NCBI GenBank assembly: GCA_905221615.1
Contig: CAJNDT010000996.1
Location: 1 to 64,000, forward strand
DNA length: 64,000 nt
Origin: Symbiodinium sp. CCMP2592
Lineage: Eukaryota > Sar > Dinophyceae > Suessiales > Symbiodiniaceae
Reading direction: 5' to 3'
Part shown: positions 50,173 to 59,021 of the stretch, in pieces
How the letters are laid out: every line of letters begins with the position of its first letter
How positions within the stretch are numbered: position 1 is the stretch's first letter
Made by a program: the position numbers and the translations under genes
The notes under the pieces: model-generated
What the model saw: only the letters and a program-made list of their open reading frames with translations
Told to the model about the DNA's origin: nothing
Database searches by the model: none

Positions 50173-50309
50173 GCTTTCGGAGTGCAATGGCACTGCTCAA
50201 GGCCAACTCGGCCTGTAAGATGGCCTCGAATATGGGTCAGGGGGAGCATTCGGTCCTTGTGGGCCTGCTGTACAACAGCTACAAGCAGGAACTGCCCTTC
50301 TTCCGCCAG
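50173..50309 (+). CDS. Exon 2 of HMG-like gene
   Basis: The exon follows acceptor TACACAG. It reads MALLKANSACKMASNMGQ, then HSVLVGLLYNSYKQELPF, and ends FFRQ. A GC donor (CCAG|GCCTGG) at 50,310 joins it in phase 0 to 50,377; the alternative GT at 50,315 is in the wrong phase. Confidence 0.5.
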
Positions 50310-50376
50310 GCCTGGTTGTATGGATCACTATATACCATTACTAGCTACCACTACTGGCAGCACTACCACCGCCCAG

Positions 50377-50494
50377 GCGGGCTTTCAGGTGGTGAGCGAC
50401 AAATCCGGCAAACTCTTGAAGTGCAAGGACCACTGCTCCAGAAAGGACGTCAAAGCAAATCCCCGGGTGGATTGGGCAATATTAAGTCAAGAAA
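50377..50494 (+). CDS. Exon 3 of HMG-like gene
   Basis: It reads AGFQVVSDKSGKLLKCKD, then HCSRKDVKANPRVDWAIL and SQE. The upstream intron 50,310-50,376 (67 bases) has CCAGGC at both junctions and a GC donor. The exon ends in phase 1 before a GT donor (GAAA|GTGTAG); the codon completed across the intron is ATG. Confidence 0.5.
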
Positions 50495-50563
50495 GTGTAG
50501 GAACCTATATGCATAGCACGAGGCCCCTGAAAGCACTTAAGTGGATCCCCGCCTAGGTCGCAG

Positions 50564-50730
50564 TGGCCACTCTTCGTGGTTATGGCATGCAGGAACAGGG
50601 TCCAGATTTTAGATCTCGTATGTCAGCTTTCGTTATCGCCGAAGCCTTGCTGAAACTCTACCAGAAGAAGAAGCTGTTCCCCTCCGGCATGGACTCCTCC
50701 AACCCTTTGGCCCAGAAATGGGCGATCAAG
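50564..50730 (+). CDS. Exon 4 of HMG-like gene
   Basis: After acceptor GTCGCAG it reads (M)ATLRGYGMQEQGPDFR, then MSAFVIAEALLKLYQKKK and NPLAQKWAIK. It ends at GT donor 50,731 in phase 0. The upstream intron is 69 bases (50,495-50,563). Confidence 0.55.
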
Positions 50731-50875
50731 GTTGGTACTGCAGCCCGCAAGCTAGCAACTGAACTGTATTGATTGATCTTGGCTTGCATGTTGACCTTGG
50801 CATGGCATGTTCTGCAGTGTTTCGTGTGTGTGTGTGTGTGTGTGGGTCTGTGTATGTAGCTGTGTCGGTTGCAAG

Positions 50876-50986
50876 GCCAGCACTCTGAGAATCCTCATGC
50901 GACGTGCAGATTCCAGCCATTGCTCAGAGATCAGGGCCATGAAAAAGGAGTGCGAAGAGTTTTGGTGGAAACGAGAGGAGCTGCCA
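50876..50986 (+). CDS. Exon 5 of HMG-like gene
   Basis: It reads ASTLRILMRRADSSHCSE, then IRAMKKECEEFWWKREEL. The upstream intron (50,731-50,875) contains a (TG)n run at 50,825-50,844. The exon ends before a GC donor (CTGCCA|GCATG) that gives phase 0 with the next exon. Confidence 0.5.
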
Positions 50987-51050
50987 GCATGTTTCTTGTG
51001 CTGCGGCTCATTGATTTAGGGTTATATTCCGCTTATAAACTTAATCGCAG

Positions 51051-51590
51051 GATCTCTCAGATGGTGGAGACTCCCAGGAATCCTCGTCGTCCTCGTCGGG
51101 TGCCTTGGAGGACCTCATGAAGCTGACCCAGCAGAAGCCGGTTGAGGCCGAAACCAAGGTTTCGCAGGATCGTTTGAAGTTCATGAAGGAGAAGAAGGCC
51201 GAGGGTTACAGTATGGAAAAAATCAATCGTGCTTGGATCAAGAAGCTGAGGGATGAGGAGGATAATGAAGCAGTTCAGGATGAGCCGTTCTACCCTTCCT
51301 CCCAGTACAAGCCGAAGAAGAAGAAGGGCTCGAAGAAGGACTCGAAGACCCCCGAGAAGAAGAAGCCCGAAGAGAAAAAAAAGAAGACCAGCAAAGCAAA
51401 GCCACCGGTTGAATCGTCCACGTATCAACCTGGAACCTTTAAAGATGCTCGCAATGCTTTTATGCAGAAGAAGAGGGCCAAAGGTTTCACGCACCTCGAG
51501 GCCTGTAAGGCATGGATGCTGTCCAATCGTCGAGCTAACATGCTCTCGGACCTCCCGGAGAACGAGCTTAAGAGGCGCAGATTCGCCTGA
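51051..51590 (+). CDS. Exon 6: two HMG-like basic modules, Lys-rich
   Basis: After acceptor AATCGCAG it reads DLSDGGDSQESSSSSSGA. A first module follows (RLKFMKEKKAEGYSMEKI, NRAWIKKLRDEE), then a lysine/proline-rich spacer (KPKKKKGSKKDSKTPEKK), then a second module (ARNAFMQKKRAKGFTHLE, ACKAWMLSNRRANMLSDL). It ends ENELKRRRFA at TGA 51,588-51,590. Both modules share F-M-x-x-K-(K/R)-A-x-G-(Y/F) ... A-W-(I/M), the spacing of a short HMG-box-like DNA-binding helix pair. The protein is probably nuclear and DNA-binding. This is the best candidate for an intact host gene in the window. Confidence 0.7.
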   Translation, partial: DLSDGGDSQESSSSSSGALEDLMKLTQQKPVEAETKVSQDRLKFMKEKKAEGYSMEKINRAWIKKLRDEEDNEAVQDEPFYPSSQYKPKKKKGSKKDSKTPEKKKPEEKKKKTSKAKPPVESSTYQPGTFKDARNAFMQKKRAKGFTHLEACKAWMLSNRRANMLSDLPENELKRRRFA

Positions 51591-52633
51591 TTCGTGTTTT
51601 TTTCGGGCTCCATGAAGCAAGCTTCAGGTTATATGAGCTTGAGTGATTTGAGATGGGTGCTGGCTGTTCTCCACGGAATGCTGGGACTCTGGCATAAAGC
51701 CAGTTCTGGGCTTTTGTATCATAGCACTGCCTGGCTGGGGGCAAGGCTGGGTATCGCTGGCTATGCGATTGTAGTTCCTGTGTCCACGGGGTTTGGATGA
51801 ATCTTCGCACAAGAAAAAATAATCCACTTGGCATGGCATGACTTGTTGCATGAACTGTGCTTGCAAGCGGCGATTCTGTGAGTTGGGCCATGTGTGATTG
51901 CATGCATGGTGCAGGGCAGGAGCTGTCAACTCTAAACCTCCTCGCATTCCCAAACCCTCGGGCCCTTAAACCCTACAACTTATAATAGCCAGTACCCCAG
52001 AATCCCAATCCGAGTAGCTTCTTGCTTCGACTACGACGTCGAGGATGAAGGACTGCATTCGTGGGGCACTAGATCTGTTCAGATTTCGAGCGGTTTTGCA
52101 GAGGACATCGGAGCACTGCAGGAAGGCCGCTGTCGTGGTAGAGTCGCTAGAGTTTCGAATAGGTGTGTTAAGTTTCATCCAGCCAGGTACTTGGATCGAC
52201 CCGAGCTGGTTTGGTGGGTCCGGCTCTCATTGCATCCGTTCTTGGTATCGGAGTTGGTGCATGGCTTGGCATGCATGTTGTCGGCATGATGAAGTTTGGC
52301 TGGCGAGCTTTGTGTTGGTCGATACATGTTGGCATGAACTTGTTAGCACTTTGCAGCTGGGTATATATATATATATATATTGCCATGATATCAGCAATCA
52401 TTATTGAAGCATGAACATGTTCAGCTCATGTCAACTTGCACCATGCCATGCCATCACTTTTTGCCTGGTTTGTGTTCGAGGGGTCGAGGGGCTAATTTTC
52501 GGGTTTAGATCACTATACTAACTATACATTAAATAGTCGATTCGAGGACACAACCTATGAACCCTAAACCCTTATAAGGGTTTAGGTATATAATGTCCGA
52601 GTTTAAGCGCCGAGACCCCTAGATAACACAGCC
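51591..52633. other. Interval without firm gene
   Basis: Repeated GGCATGGC and CATGTTGGCATGA phrases and short TATA runs (52,364-52,380) occur. A plus-strand frame from 52,045 (KDCIRGALDLFRFRAVLQ) looks partly coding and could be an exon, but its boundaries are not supported. Confidence 0.35.
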
Positions 52634-52890
52634 ATGCCGTCCGAAGGGCATGCCGATCAATGGCCTAGCCACTTGCGGTTCCCTCCACCGCCTAAGCTTT
52701 TGTCGACCAGACCTTCGACAGCGATCCTGCCGCCGCGGCCCCCGCCAGTGCTGGTGGTCGACTTGGCATCGATCCCGAAACCTCCGCCAGTGCCTCCTCG
52801 ACGTCCCCTTATGGTACCGCCTCCAGCTAGGCCTCTAGCCCCTGCAGACTTTAAGGCCAGGCCGCCAAAACTCCGCATGAGCATGAGTTG
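52634..52890 (+). CDS. Proline-rich exon
   Basis: ATG at 52,634 starts MPSEGHADQWPSHLRFPP, then PPKLLSTRPSTAILPPRP and PPVPPRRPLMVPPPARPL. Repeated PPPVPPRRP-type motifs would be ligands for WW or SH3 modules. The exon probably ends near 52,890; an acceptor TGTTTGCAG (52,909-52,917) then opens the next exon (AASTEKAAAAVDPMGKAV). No enzymatic function is apparent. Confidence 0.45.
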
Positions 52891-52917
52891 CCTTGCTTGA
52901 TTTCTTGTGTTTGCAGG

Positions 52918-52985
52918 CAGCATCTACAGAGAAAGCTGCAGCTGCCGTGGATCCCATGGGCAAGGCTGTGCATGTGTCTTTTGCA
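52918..52985 (+). CDS. Short exon of the proline-rich gene
   Basis: After TTTGCAG the frame reads AASTEKAAAAVDPMGKAV and HVSF before a TATA/ACC-rich intron. The donor is uncertain. Confidence 0.3.
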
Positions 52986-53091
52986 AAAAACACCAATACC
53001 CTATATAGACTGCAACCCATAAACAACCCAAACCTGATATGGTATTGGCATGCTTGGGCTTGGATTGGTATTGAGCTTGCTAGGCAGATGG

Positions 53092-53147
53092 TGTGCCTGC
53101 GGTACCGAAGCCTTTGGAGGCTGCAGAGCTCCCGAAGGCTGTGTGCT
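53092..53147 (+). CDS. Duplicated exon, copy 1 (ADGVPAV...)
   Basis: After acceptor CTTGCTAG the frame reads ADGVPAVPKPLEAAELPK. The exon and the 40 bases of intron before it (TTGGATTGGTATTGAGC) are similar to the next exon and its intron. Confidence 0.4.
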
Positions 53148-53243
53148 TTTGAGTAAAACACCATGGACCCTAAAATAAACCGCCACCCGAAATAACCCAA
53201 TTGATTGTCTTGACCTGCTTGGATTGGATTGATATATTGAGCA

Positions 53244-53376
53244 GGCAGATGGTGAGCCTGCAGTGGTCGTGCCGAAGCATGCACCGAAGACTCCGCCGAT
53301 GCCTCCACCGATCCATCTGTATGGGGCATTTGGCAAATTTGGGGAGTATGCGCCGAAGACGTACACTAGCTAGCGT
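53244..53376 (+). CDS. Duplicated exon, copy 2, last exon before the DIRS-like element
   Basis: After acceptor TTGAGCAG the frame reads ADGEPAVVVPKHAPKTPP, then MPPPIHLYGAFGKFGEYA and PKTYTS, ending in TAG. The stop codon and the last four or five residues lie in the terminal repeat of the DIRS-like element (from 53,361). The original C-terminus of this gene was therefore probably replaced by the insertion. Confidence 0.4.
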
Positions 53377-53546
53377 ATCCTCCCGCCACCTCCCTCTACA
53401 CCTCCGGGGAGTACGTAGCAAGCCTAGCTTAAGCTAGCTGGCTTCACGCAGTAGCACGGACAACACGAACTTCTCTCTTTTTAGCGTTGTGGCGAAGTCC
53501 CGCGTTAGCCCGGAGAAGAACTCTAGCCTTTGGCTAGCTAATCTCC
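53361..53546 (-). repeat. Terminal repeat copy, outer
   Basis: 186 bp, starting GTACACTAGCTAGCG and ending GGCTAGCTAATCTCC on the plus strand. It is identical to 53,791-53,976 except for one base (AAGCTAGCTG versus AAGCTAACTG). With the spacer it resembles the B-A-B end of split direct repeats of PAT-type elements; the partner A repeat at the other end was not found. Confidence 0.85.
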
Positions 53547-53790
53547 AGGGTGGGTTGGGTGGGCACTCGAAATTTGCCCCCCAATAGCTGGGGGCCTTTC
53601 AGCACAATGGCCACGGAGTAGCACTGCTTCACCGGCCATGTGCAGACACTCTAGCAAACAGACAAGCTTCGTTCTGTTTAGCTTCAGAGGAAAACCCCTT
53701 CGACGTTTTCTAGCGAAACACCTTCGATGTTTCCCAAAGGGATACTAGCGCTAGCATACACTGTCGTACCTCGTCCCTCGGCACGAGTGC

Positions 53791-53976
53791 GTACACTAGC
53801 TAGCGTATCCTCCCGCCACCTCCCTCTACACCTCCGGGGAGTACGTAGCAAGCCTAGCTTAAGCTAACTGGCTTCACGCAGTAGCACGGACAACACGAAC
53901 TTCTCTCTTTTTAGCGTTGTGGCGAAGTCCCGCGTTAGCCCGGAGAAGAACTCTAGCCTTTGGCTAGCTAATCTCC
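53791..53976 (-). repeat. Terminal repeat copy, inner
   Basis: Second 186-bp copy, ending 16 bases from the stop codon of the RT ORF. The near identity of both copies indicates a recent insertion or conversion. Confidence 0.85.
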
Positions 53977-53992
53977 TTGCGCAGCCGTAGGG

Positions 53993-56155
53993 CTACCAGG
54001 GACCTAGCTTACGGGCCTTCTTAGCGAACCTCGGAGCCTTCGGCTCTCCGGTCCTTTTCCTCACTCCTAGCTCTTGGAAGTAGCTAGCCGAGTGTTCGAG
54101 GAGACGGCCCAGCACGCGCCACTCTAGCTTCTCCCCCTCCAGGTTCACCCTGAAGTCCGGGGAGAAACTAGCGAAGTTCTCGTTCGTGAGATCGTCCGCT
54201 AGCTGGTTCAGATCCCTGCGGATCCACTGTAGCTGAAGCTCACAGTTCTTAGCGGAGAGTTCCTCTGCTAGCTCCATCAACACCAAGGTCGATGGGAACT
54301 TCGTCGTCATAGCCTTCTTCAGTAGCGCTTCGTTGGACTGGTTGTCAGTGTAGCCACGGATGGCCACCTTGGAGGTCTTCTTAGCATCCCCTTCCGGGAC
54401 CCAAAGCCTCACACCAACCAGAGTAGCCAGTAGCTCCAACGCGGCTATGACCTTGTTCGGGTCTCCTTTAGCGAAGGCCCAGGGGGCCCATTCCTTCTTC
54501 ACCTCTAGCGAGAACCAGGGACCGTGGCAGCCGTCCACTAGCTCGAGGAAGCCCCCAATCCAGGCACGTCCATTCTCGGCTTTAGCGTCGGTGGAGCGGT
54601 GCCGCCCCGTCCAATAGCGAGGCCGGCTTCTGGAGACGGCCCCGCTTCCAGGCGGTCTGCTAGCCAGCCACAGAGGACGCGAATCATCGTGGGTAGCGTG
54701 AGGAGCCCCAGCTTCCCCTGAACGGCCGAAGACCAGGCGTGTAGCGGTCCCAGGAAGGGGCGCTCCCAGTCTAGCGCCATGGTTGCGAACCCCAGGCGCC
54801 CTACCCTTGTGCGAAGGGCCGAGCCTCACACTTCCCATCTCTAGCCATTCCACTAGCCAGTCGGTTCTCTTCTGAGACAGGCCTAGCCTCCAGGTGGAGT
54901 CCATGCCTAGCCACTCCACCCGAAATCCCCCCCTCGTCTTGGCCCACTTGAAGGGGTACCCAAGACTAGCGAGGAAGAGATAGCTTAGCGGGATCCCCAT
55001 GCGTCCTCTAGCCCCTCGGCCCAAGGACTCGAGGTCGTCGGCATAGAGAAGCATGTCTAGCGGGAACGATGGCCCTAGCAGGTGGTACGTGAGTCGAAGC
55101 CCACACGCCGCTATGCGGGTCCACCAGTAGCTCGCACATGATAGCCCGAAGGTCCCCACCAGATTAACGTAAACCGTCTGGCTGTCGGGGTCCCCCGGTG
55201 TAGCTTCCTCGGTGTCGATCTGACACCCTAGGTAGCCATGCTCTCCTTCGGCATGTTTGTAGCGTCGGTGAGCTTTAGCGATGTCGCCCACCACGGAGAA
55301 GGCCACCTCGTTAGCGTCGATGTGCTCCCGAAGTAGCTGCTTCTTCTCCCTAGCTCCTGGGGCCCGGATCTTGTCCCTGCACTTAATGCGGTGGTTGACC
55401 CGGACCCCGTGGGTAGCATCGTGGATCATCCTCTTCTTTCCACTAGCTTCGTCCTCGACGATGACAGCTAGCGCGGCGATGGCTCGATGCTCGCCATAGC
55501 GGGCTTTGAACTCGCCTAGCGTCATCTTGACCATGAGGCCCTCCGCCACGTCCTCTTCGAACTTCTCCCTAGCGAACTCACGGTACTCCTCCACCGAGGA
55601 GTAGTTCGGGACCCAGGCTAGCGCCGCCTCCCAAGGGGCGTTCTCCAAGGGCCACTTTAGCTGTTCCTCGAAGACGTGGGGAGTGCGTGGTAGCGGGTCC
55701 CTCACCCCCACCGGTAGCCCCTCCTCGGCCTGGAGGAGGAAGTCCCTGTCGGGATCGCCGGCCGCGGTCAGTAGCGCCCGGATGAGGCGGAGGTATAGCG
55801 GCTGTTCCGGGGCCACCTTTAGCAGCTCCGGGTCTCCCAGGTCATTAGCTTCCAGCCACTCTTTCCAGATCAAGCGTAGCTGCTCCTGGAGATCTTCGGA
55901 GCTAGCTAGGGCACAGCCCGTGGCCCCCCCGGCAGCCATGCGGAAGGCTTCCTTCTCTAGCTCCGCTTCCGAACCTATCTTAGCAAGGATCACCTCCATC
56001 ATTTTCTCCCGTAGCCAGTCCCAGTTGGGACCTTCGGCGTAGCTGCGGGTAGCGTGGGGCCAGCGTCCTGGGGAGCAGAGGCCCCCACCATCATGGTAGC
56101 TCTTGTTGCCACCTAGCTGTTGGCAGGTCCTTGGTGGCCCTGAACCCCCTAGCAC
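53993..56155 (-). CDS. Reverse transcriptase / RNase H of DIRS-like element
   Basis: An open frame of 720 codons. RT spans about residues 240-410: GKKRMIHDATHGVRVNHR, AFSVVGDIAKAHRRYKHA (motif A Asp), VNLVGTFGLSCASYWW (motif B) and MLLYADDLESLG (motif C YADD, 55,034-55,045). RNase H spans about 520-665: RSTDAKAENGRAWIGGF, KVIAALELLATLVGV, RGYTDNQSNEALLK and LQWIRRDLNQLADDLTN. All catalytic acids are visible. However, residues about 450-525 read better in another frame (54,538-54,795), so two compensating frameshifts probably scramble the connection domain. Confidence 0.8.
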   Translation of the reverse strand: MLGGSGPPRTCQQLGGNKSYHDGGGLCSPGRWPHATRSYAEGPNWDWLREKMMEVILAKIGSEAELEKEAFRMAAGGATGCALASSEDLQEQLRLIWKEWLEANDLGDPELLKVAPEQPLYLRLIRALLTAAGDPDRDFLLQAEEGLPVGVRDPLPRTPHVFEEQLKWPLENAPWEAALAWVPNYSSVEEYREFAREKFEEDVAEGLMVKMTLGEFKARYGEHRAIAALAVIVEDEASGKKRMIHDATHGVRVNHRIKCRDKIRAPGAREKKQLLREHIDANEVAFSVVGDIAKAHRRYKHAEGEHGYLGCQIDTEEATPGDPDSQTVYVNLVGTFGLSCASYWWTRIAACGLRLTYHLLGPSFPLDMLLYADDLESLGRGARGRMGIPLSYLFLASLGYPFKWAKTRGGFRVEWLGMDSTWRLGLSQKRTDWLVEWLEMGSVRLGPSHKGRAPGVRNHGARLGAPLPGTATRLVFGRSGEAGAPHATHDDSRPLWLASRPPGSGAVSRSRPRYWTGRHRSTDAKAENGRAWIGGFLELVDGCHGPWFSLEVKKEWAPWAFAKGDPNKVIAALELLATLVGVRLWVPEGDAKKTSKVAIRGYTDNQSNEALLKKAMTTKFPSTLVLMELAEELSAKNCELQLQWIRRDLNQLADDLTNENFASFSPDFRVNLEGEKLEWRVLGRLLEHSASYFQELGVRKRTGEPKAPRFAKKARKLGPW

Positions 56156-56377
56156 TCGCGGACCCTCCGTCGGGAAGGTCTCGGGTAGCGGGCACTCCGG
56201 CCTAGCGCCACCCCCCTCCCCCTGGGCAGGAGTCCAGAATCAGGGTAGCCAGCCACTGGCACATCCTAGCGGGCCACTGGAACCTGCCGGCTTCGCTGGC
56301 GTAGCAGCCAGTGGGTCTGGCGTAGCTTCCCCCCCCGGGGGGGTCGCAGGCACTGAGGGCGCAGCCGCCGTAGCGGG

Positions 56378-57592
56378 TCAGTTGGAGGGCTTATCCTCCT
56401 TAGCGGCCTCCGTTTGCTTGGTGGGGCACTTCGTAGCTGGGTGCTTGCCGAAGCATAGCGAGCAAACGTGCTCGAAATGGCACTTGTTGCCATTCTTGCA
56501 TCCCTTGGCATTGTAGCGGAAGCAGATGGGCTTCCCCTGCGGGGTGCGATCGGCACCCAGGCGCTTCTTAGCTTTGCCCCCCTTGGGGGGGACGTCTTTG
56601 CCTTTGCCCTTCCCCTTGGGGGTCTTAGCAGGCCGCTCCTCCGTCCAGGTCCAGGGCTGCGGCCGCTTAGCATGGAGGGCTAGCGGTGTAGTGAAGTGCC
56701 TCTCCTTCACGCTAGCGTCCTTGTAGGCAAGGACTAGCGCAGCGCCGAAGGAATAGCCGCGTGGCCATGACCTTGTACGCGTGCTTCCTGATAGCGTGCT
56801 CGTAGCTCAGCACCAAGGTCCACGGGGGCACTAGCGACCCCGAGTCGGCACTGGACCGGAGACCATAGCAATAGTCTCCGAGAAGATAGTCTTTGTAGCG
56901 CTCGAAGAGGCCATAGTGACATCCTGTAGCTCCTCCCGGTTGGGGTGCCTTAGCTGCATCATGATTAGCGTGTTCTGGAGCACCGTGAGCCGCAGCCGTA
57001 GCTGCTCCGGCCCAGAAGGCATGGGGGCCCTAGCTCCCCCCTTCTTCATGGATGGCGTGCCATTGCCATTCCAGACGGGCAGTAGCGCGTCGGGGTCCCA
57101 CTCGTCCCGGCTAATGACCTCGGTTAGCGGCTCGGCCCGGAACTCGCCAGATTCGAGCTCGCCTAGCTTCTTCTCAAGGTACTCTTTAGCGGGGGTTTGC
57201 TTGTCCTCCAGGTCTCCGAACTTAGCGGTGAAGGCCTGGCGCATGGCCATATAGTCCGTAGCGGGGATGGGTTTTGCCCAATCCCGGACCTCGCTTGTAG
57301 CCTCCGCCTCCGCTTGCCGCTCGGAGCGGGAGGTAGCGGTCCTCCATGCGATGGTGACCCCCGCGGCCTGAGCGCGGCTAGCGAGCGAGGTGGACGGCTC
57401 AATTGCAAAGCTGTCCTTTAGCATCTTCTTGAGGTCCGCCTCATCTGTTGCCGAGGCTGCAAATTTAGCGACGGTATCAATACCGTTGGAAAAGAGCTCG
57501 GATTGGATAGCATCCGAGACTTTATGTTGCACTAGCAGGAATCGAAGCTCGCTGCTTCCGAGGGCTAGCTTCTTCGCCAGAGCCTCTGCCAT
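56378..57592 (-). CDS. gag-like protein with CCCH zinc finger and zinc knuckle, frameshifted
   Basis: ATG at 57,592 starts MAEALAKKLALGSSELRF, then LVQHKVSDAIQSELFSNG, then DYMAMRQAFTAKFGDLED. After two frame changes (near 56,890 and 56,775) it continues LSYEHAIRKHAYKVMATR and ALVLAYKDASVKERHF, then a Lys-rich tract. The zinc part is CFRYNAKGCKNGNKCHFEH (C-x7-C-x5-C-x3-H) and CSLCFGKHPATKC (C-x2-C-x3-H-x4-C). These would bind the element RNA. It ends KEDKPSN at TGA. The helical N-terminus and the position before RT support a gag role. Confidence 0.65.
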
Positions 57593-58015
57593 GGTAGCAG
57601 GCACGACGGGCCCTACGCCACCTTAGGGAAAAACTTCAAGGGAAAAATTCCTGCTAGCACATTGGGGAAAAGCTCCTAGCGTGAGAGTGTGTCAGGGAGT
57701 GCCAGTCGATAGCTTTCGCTAAAAGGGGTCGCTGCAGCAAAGAGCGGCCCTAGCAGCCCCACCGACCCCGGCCCCTCCCCCCCCAAAACTCTCGACACTC
57801 TCTCGCTCTAGCCTTCCCTTCTTTCTGGCTGCCGACATGTGTGTAGCATGACTGTAGCGTGCACACACTGGCAACTGTAGCGAGGGACGGCCTGAACTTT
57901 TGCTGCAGCTAGCGGTCGGCAGCAGAGGGCGCTGCAAGAGTAGCCGCATGCAAAGCAAAAGTAGCGGGTGCAAGTAGCGAGGCCGGGGCCTGTAGCGAGG
58001 CAGGGGCTGCCCGTC

Positions 58016-58333
58016 TTAGCGGCCGCCCCAGTCCTCCCCGCGGCTCCACTGCTTGCACCCATCACAACAGTGAGTAGCGTGGTCGTCGCACTTAAACCAC
58101 ATCCGCCTGTTACAGGCTCTTAGCGAACAGACCTCGCAGGTCGTAGCGCACCTGAAAATACAGGCGTTAGCGTCCCAGTGGCCTAGGGAGTAGCGGCAGC
58201 GTCCAGGCTGGTACTGCGTATAGCAGCTTGGTAGCAGCATGGCCAGCAACTCGCTAGCGCTCCCCCTGGGGCGTGTTAGCGGGAGGATGGGTGTAGCGAC
58301 ACATAAGTGCCACGTCTTCCCTCCCTCCAGCAC
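58016..58333 (-). CDS. Small Cys/His-rich ORF at the 5' end of the DIRS-like element
   Basis: An open frame of about 105 codons, with GTG at its far end and an internal ATG giving MLLPSCYTQ. The C-terminal half reads CIFRCATTCEVCSLRACN, RRMWFKCDDHATHCCDGC and KQWSRGEDWGG, ten cysteines and two histidines in 40 residues, as in a compact zinc-binding module. It carries the same GCTA spacing as the rest of the element. Function is unknown; RNA or protein binding is an inference. Confidence 0.45.
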   Translation of the reverse strand: MLEGGKTWHLCVATPILPLTRPRGSASELLAMLLPSCYTQYQPGRCRYSLGHWDANACIFRCATTCEVCSLRACNRRMWFKCDDHATHCCDGCKQWSRGEDWGGR

Positions 58334-58350
58334 GGGCTGTTCGCCCTCTA

Positions 58351-58763
58351 GATCCCATTCGCTTGTTCGTTCCTATTAACTGGTTAGATCCCATACTTGG
58401 GATGATCAGAAGATCATAATGCCGTTGCTCGATCTGATCCGTAGACCATATGCCATGAAATTGAGTATTTAAGTCATGATTTCACCAAGAAATCCAATCA
58501 CAAAGATCGCAAGTCACACGGCCCGCAAAAATATGTTCAGTCTTTTGCGGAATATCTACGTTTCACTCACCAACGATCCATGTATATCACGATCGAGGAT
58601 CGTGATCCATTGCGATTCGAACAAAAAACCTTAAACCCCAAAACCCTAAACCTTATTATATATAGACATACGTGCATAGCCACAGAAACACATAGACCCA
58701 CAAACATATACATATGGTATATACGTATTTACATATATACCAGTATACAAATGTACATATACA

Positions 58764-58799
<36 letters not shown>

Positions 58800-58917
58800 T
58801 ACTTACATCATATACACATACACCAAGATACGTATATGTGTATATGATGTATGTATATATATATATATATATGTGTGTACATCCACACGTGTATACGTAC
58901 ATACATACATACATACA

Positions 58918-58967
<50 letters not shown>

Positions 58968-58989
58968 CGTATACATATATATTTAAATA

Positions 58990-59021
<32 letters not shown>

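Larger units (their letters stand above)
53361..58350 (-). mobile_element. DIRS-like retroelement with GCTA-punctuated sequence
   Basis: On the minus strand the order is a small Cys-rich ORF (58.3 kb), gag with CCCH and zinc-knuckle motifs (57.6-56.4 kb), then RT and RNase H (56.2-54.0 kb), then a 186-bp repeat, a 244-bp spacer and the 186-bp repeat again. The RNase H style and the lack of LTRs and integrase fit DIRS/PAT-type elements, but no tyrosine recombinase was recognised, so the class is tentative. Over the whole length the plus strand shows TAGC (coding strand GCTA) about once per 34 bases. The right end is set where this pattern stops, near 58,350. Confidence 0.65.
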
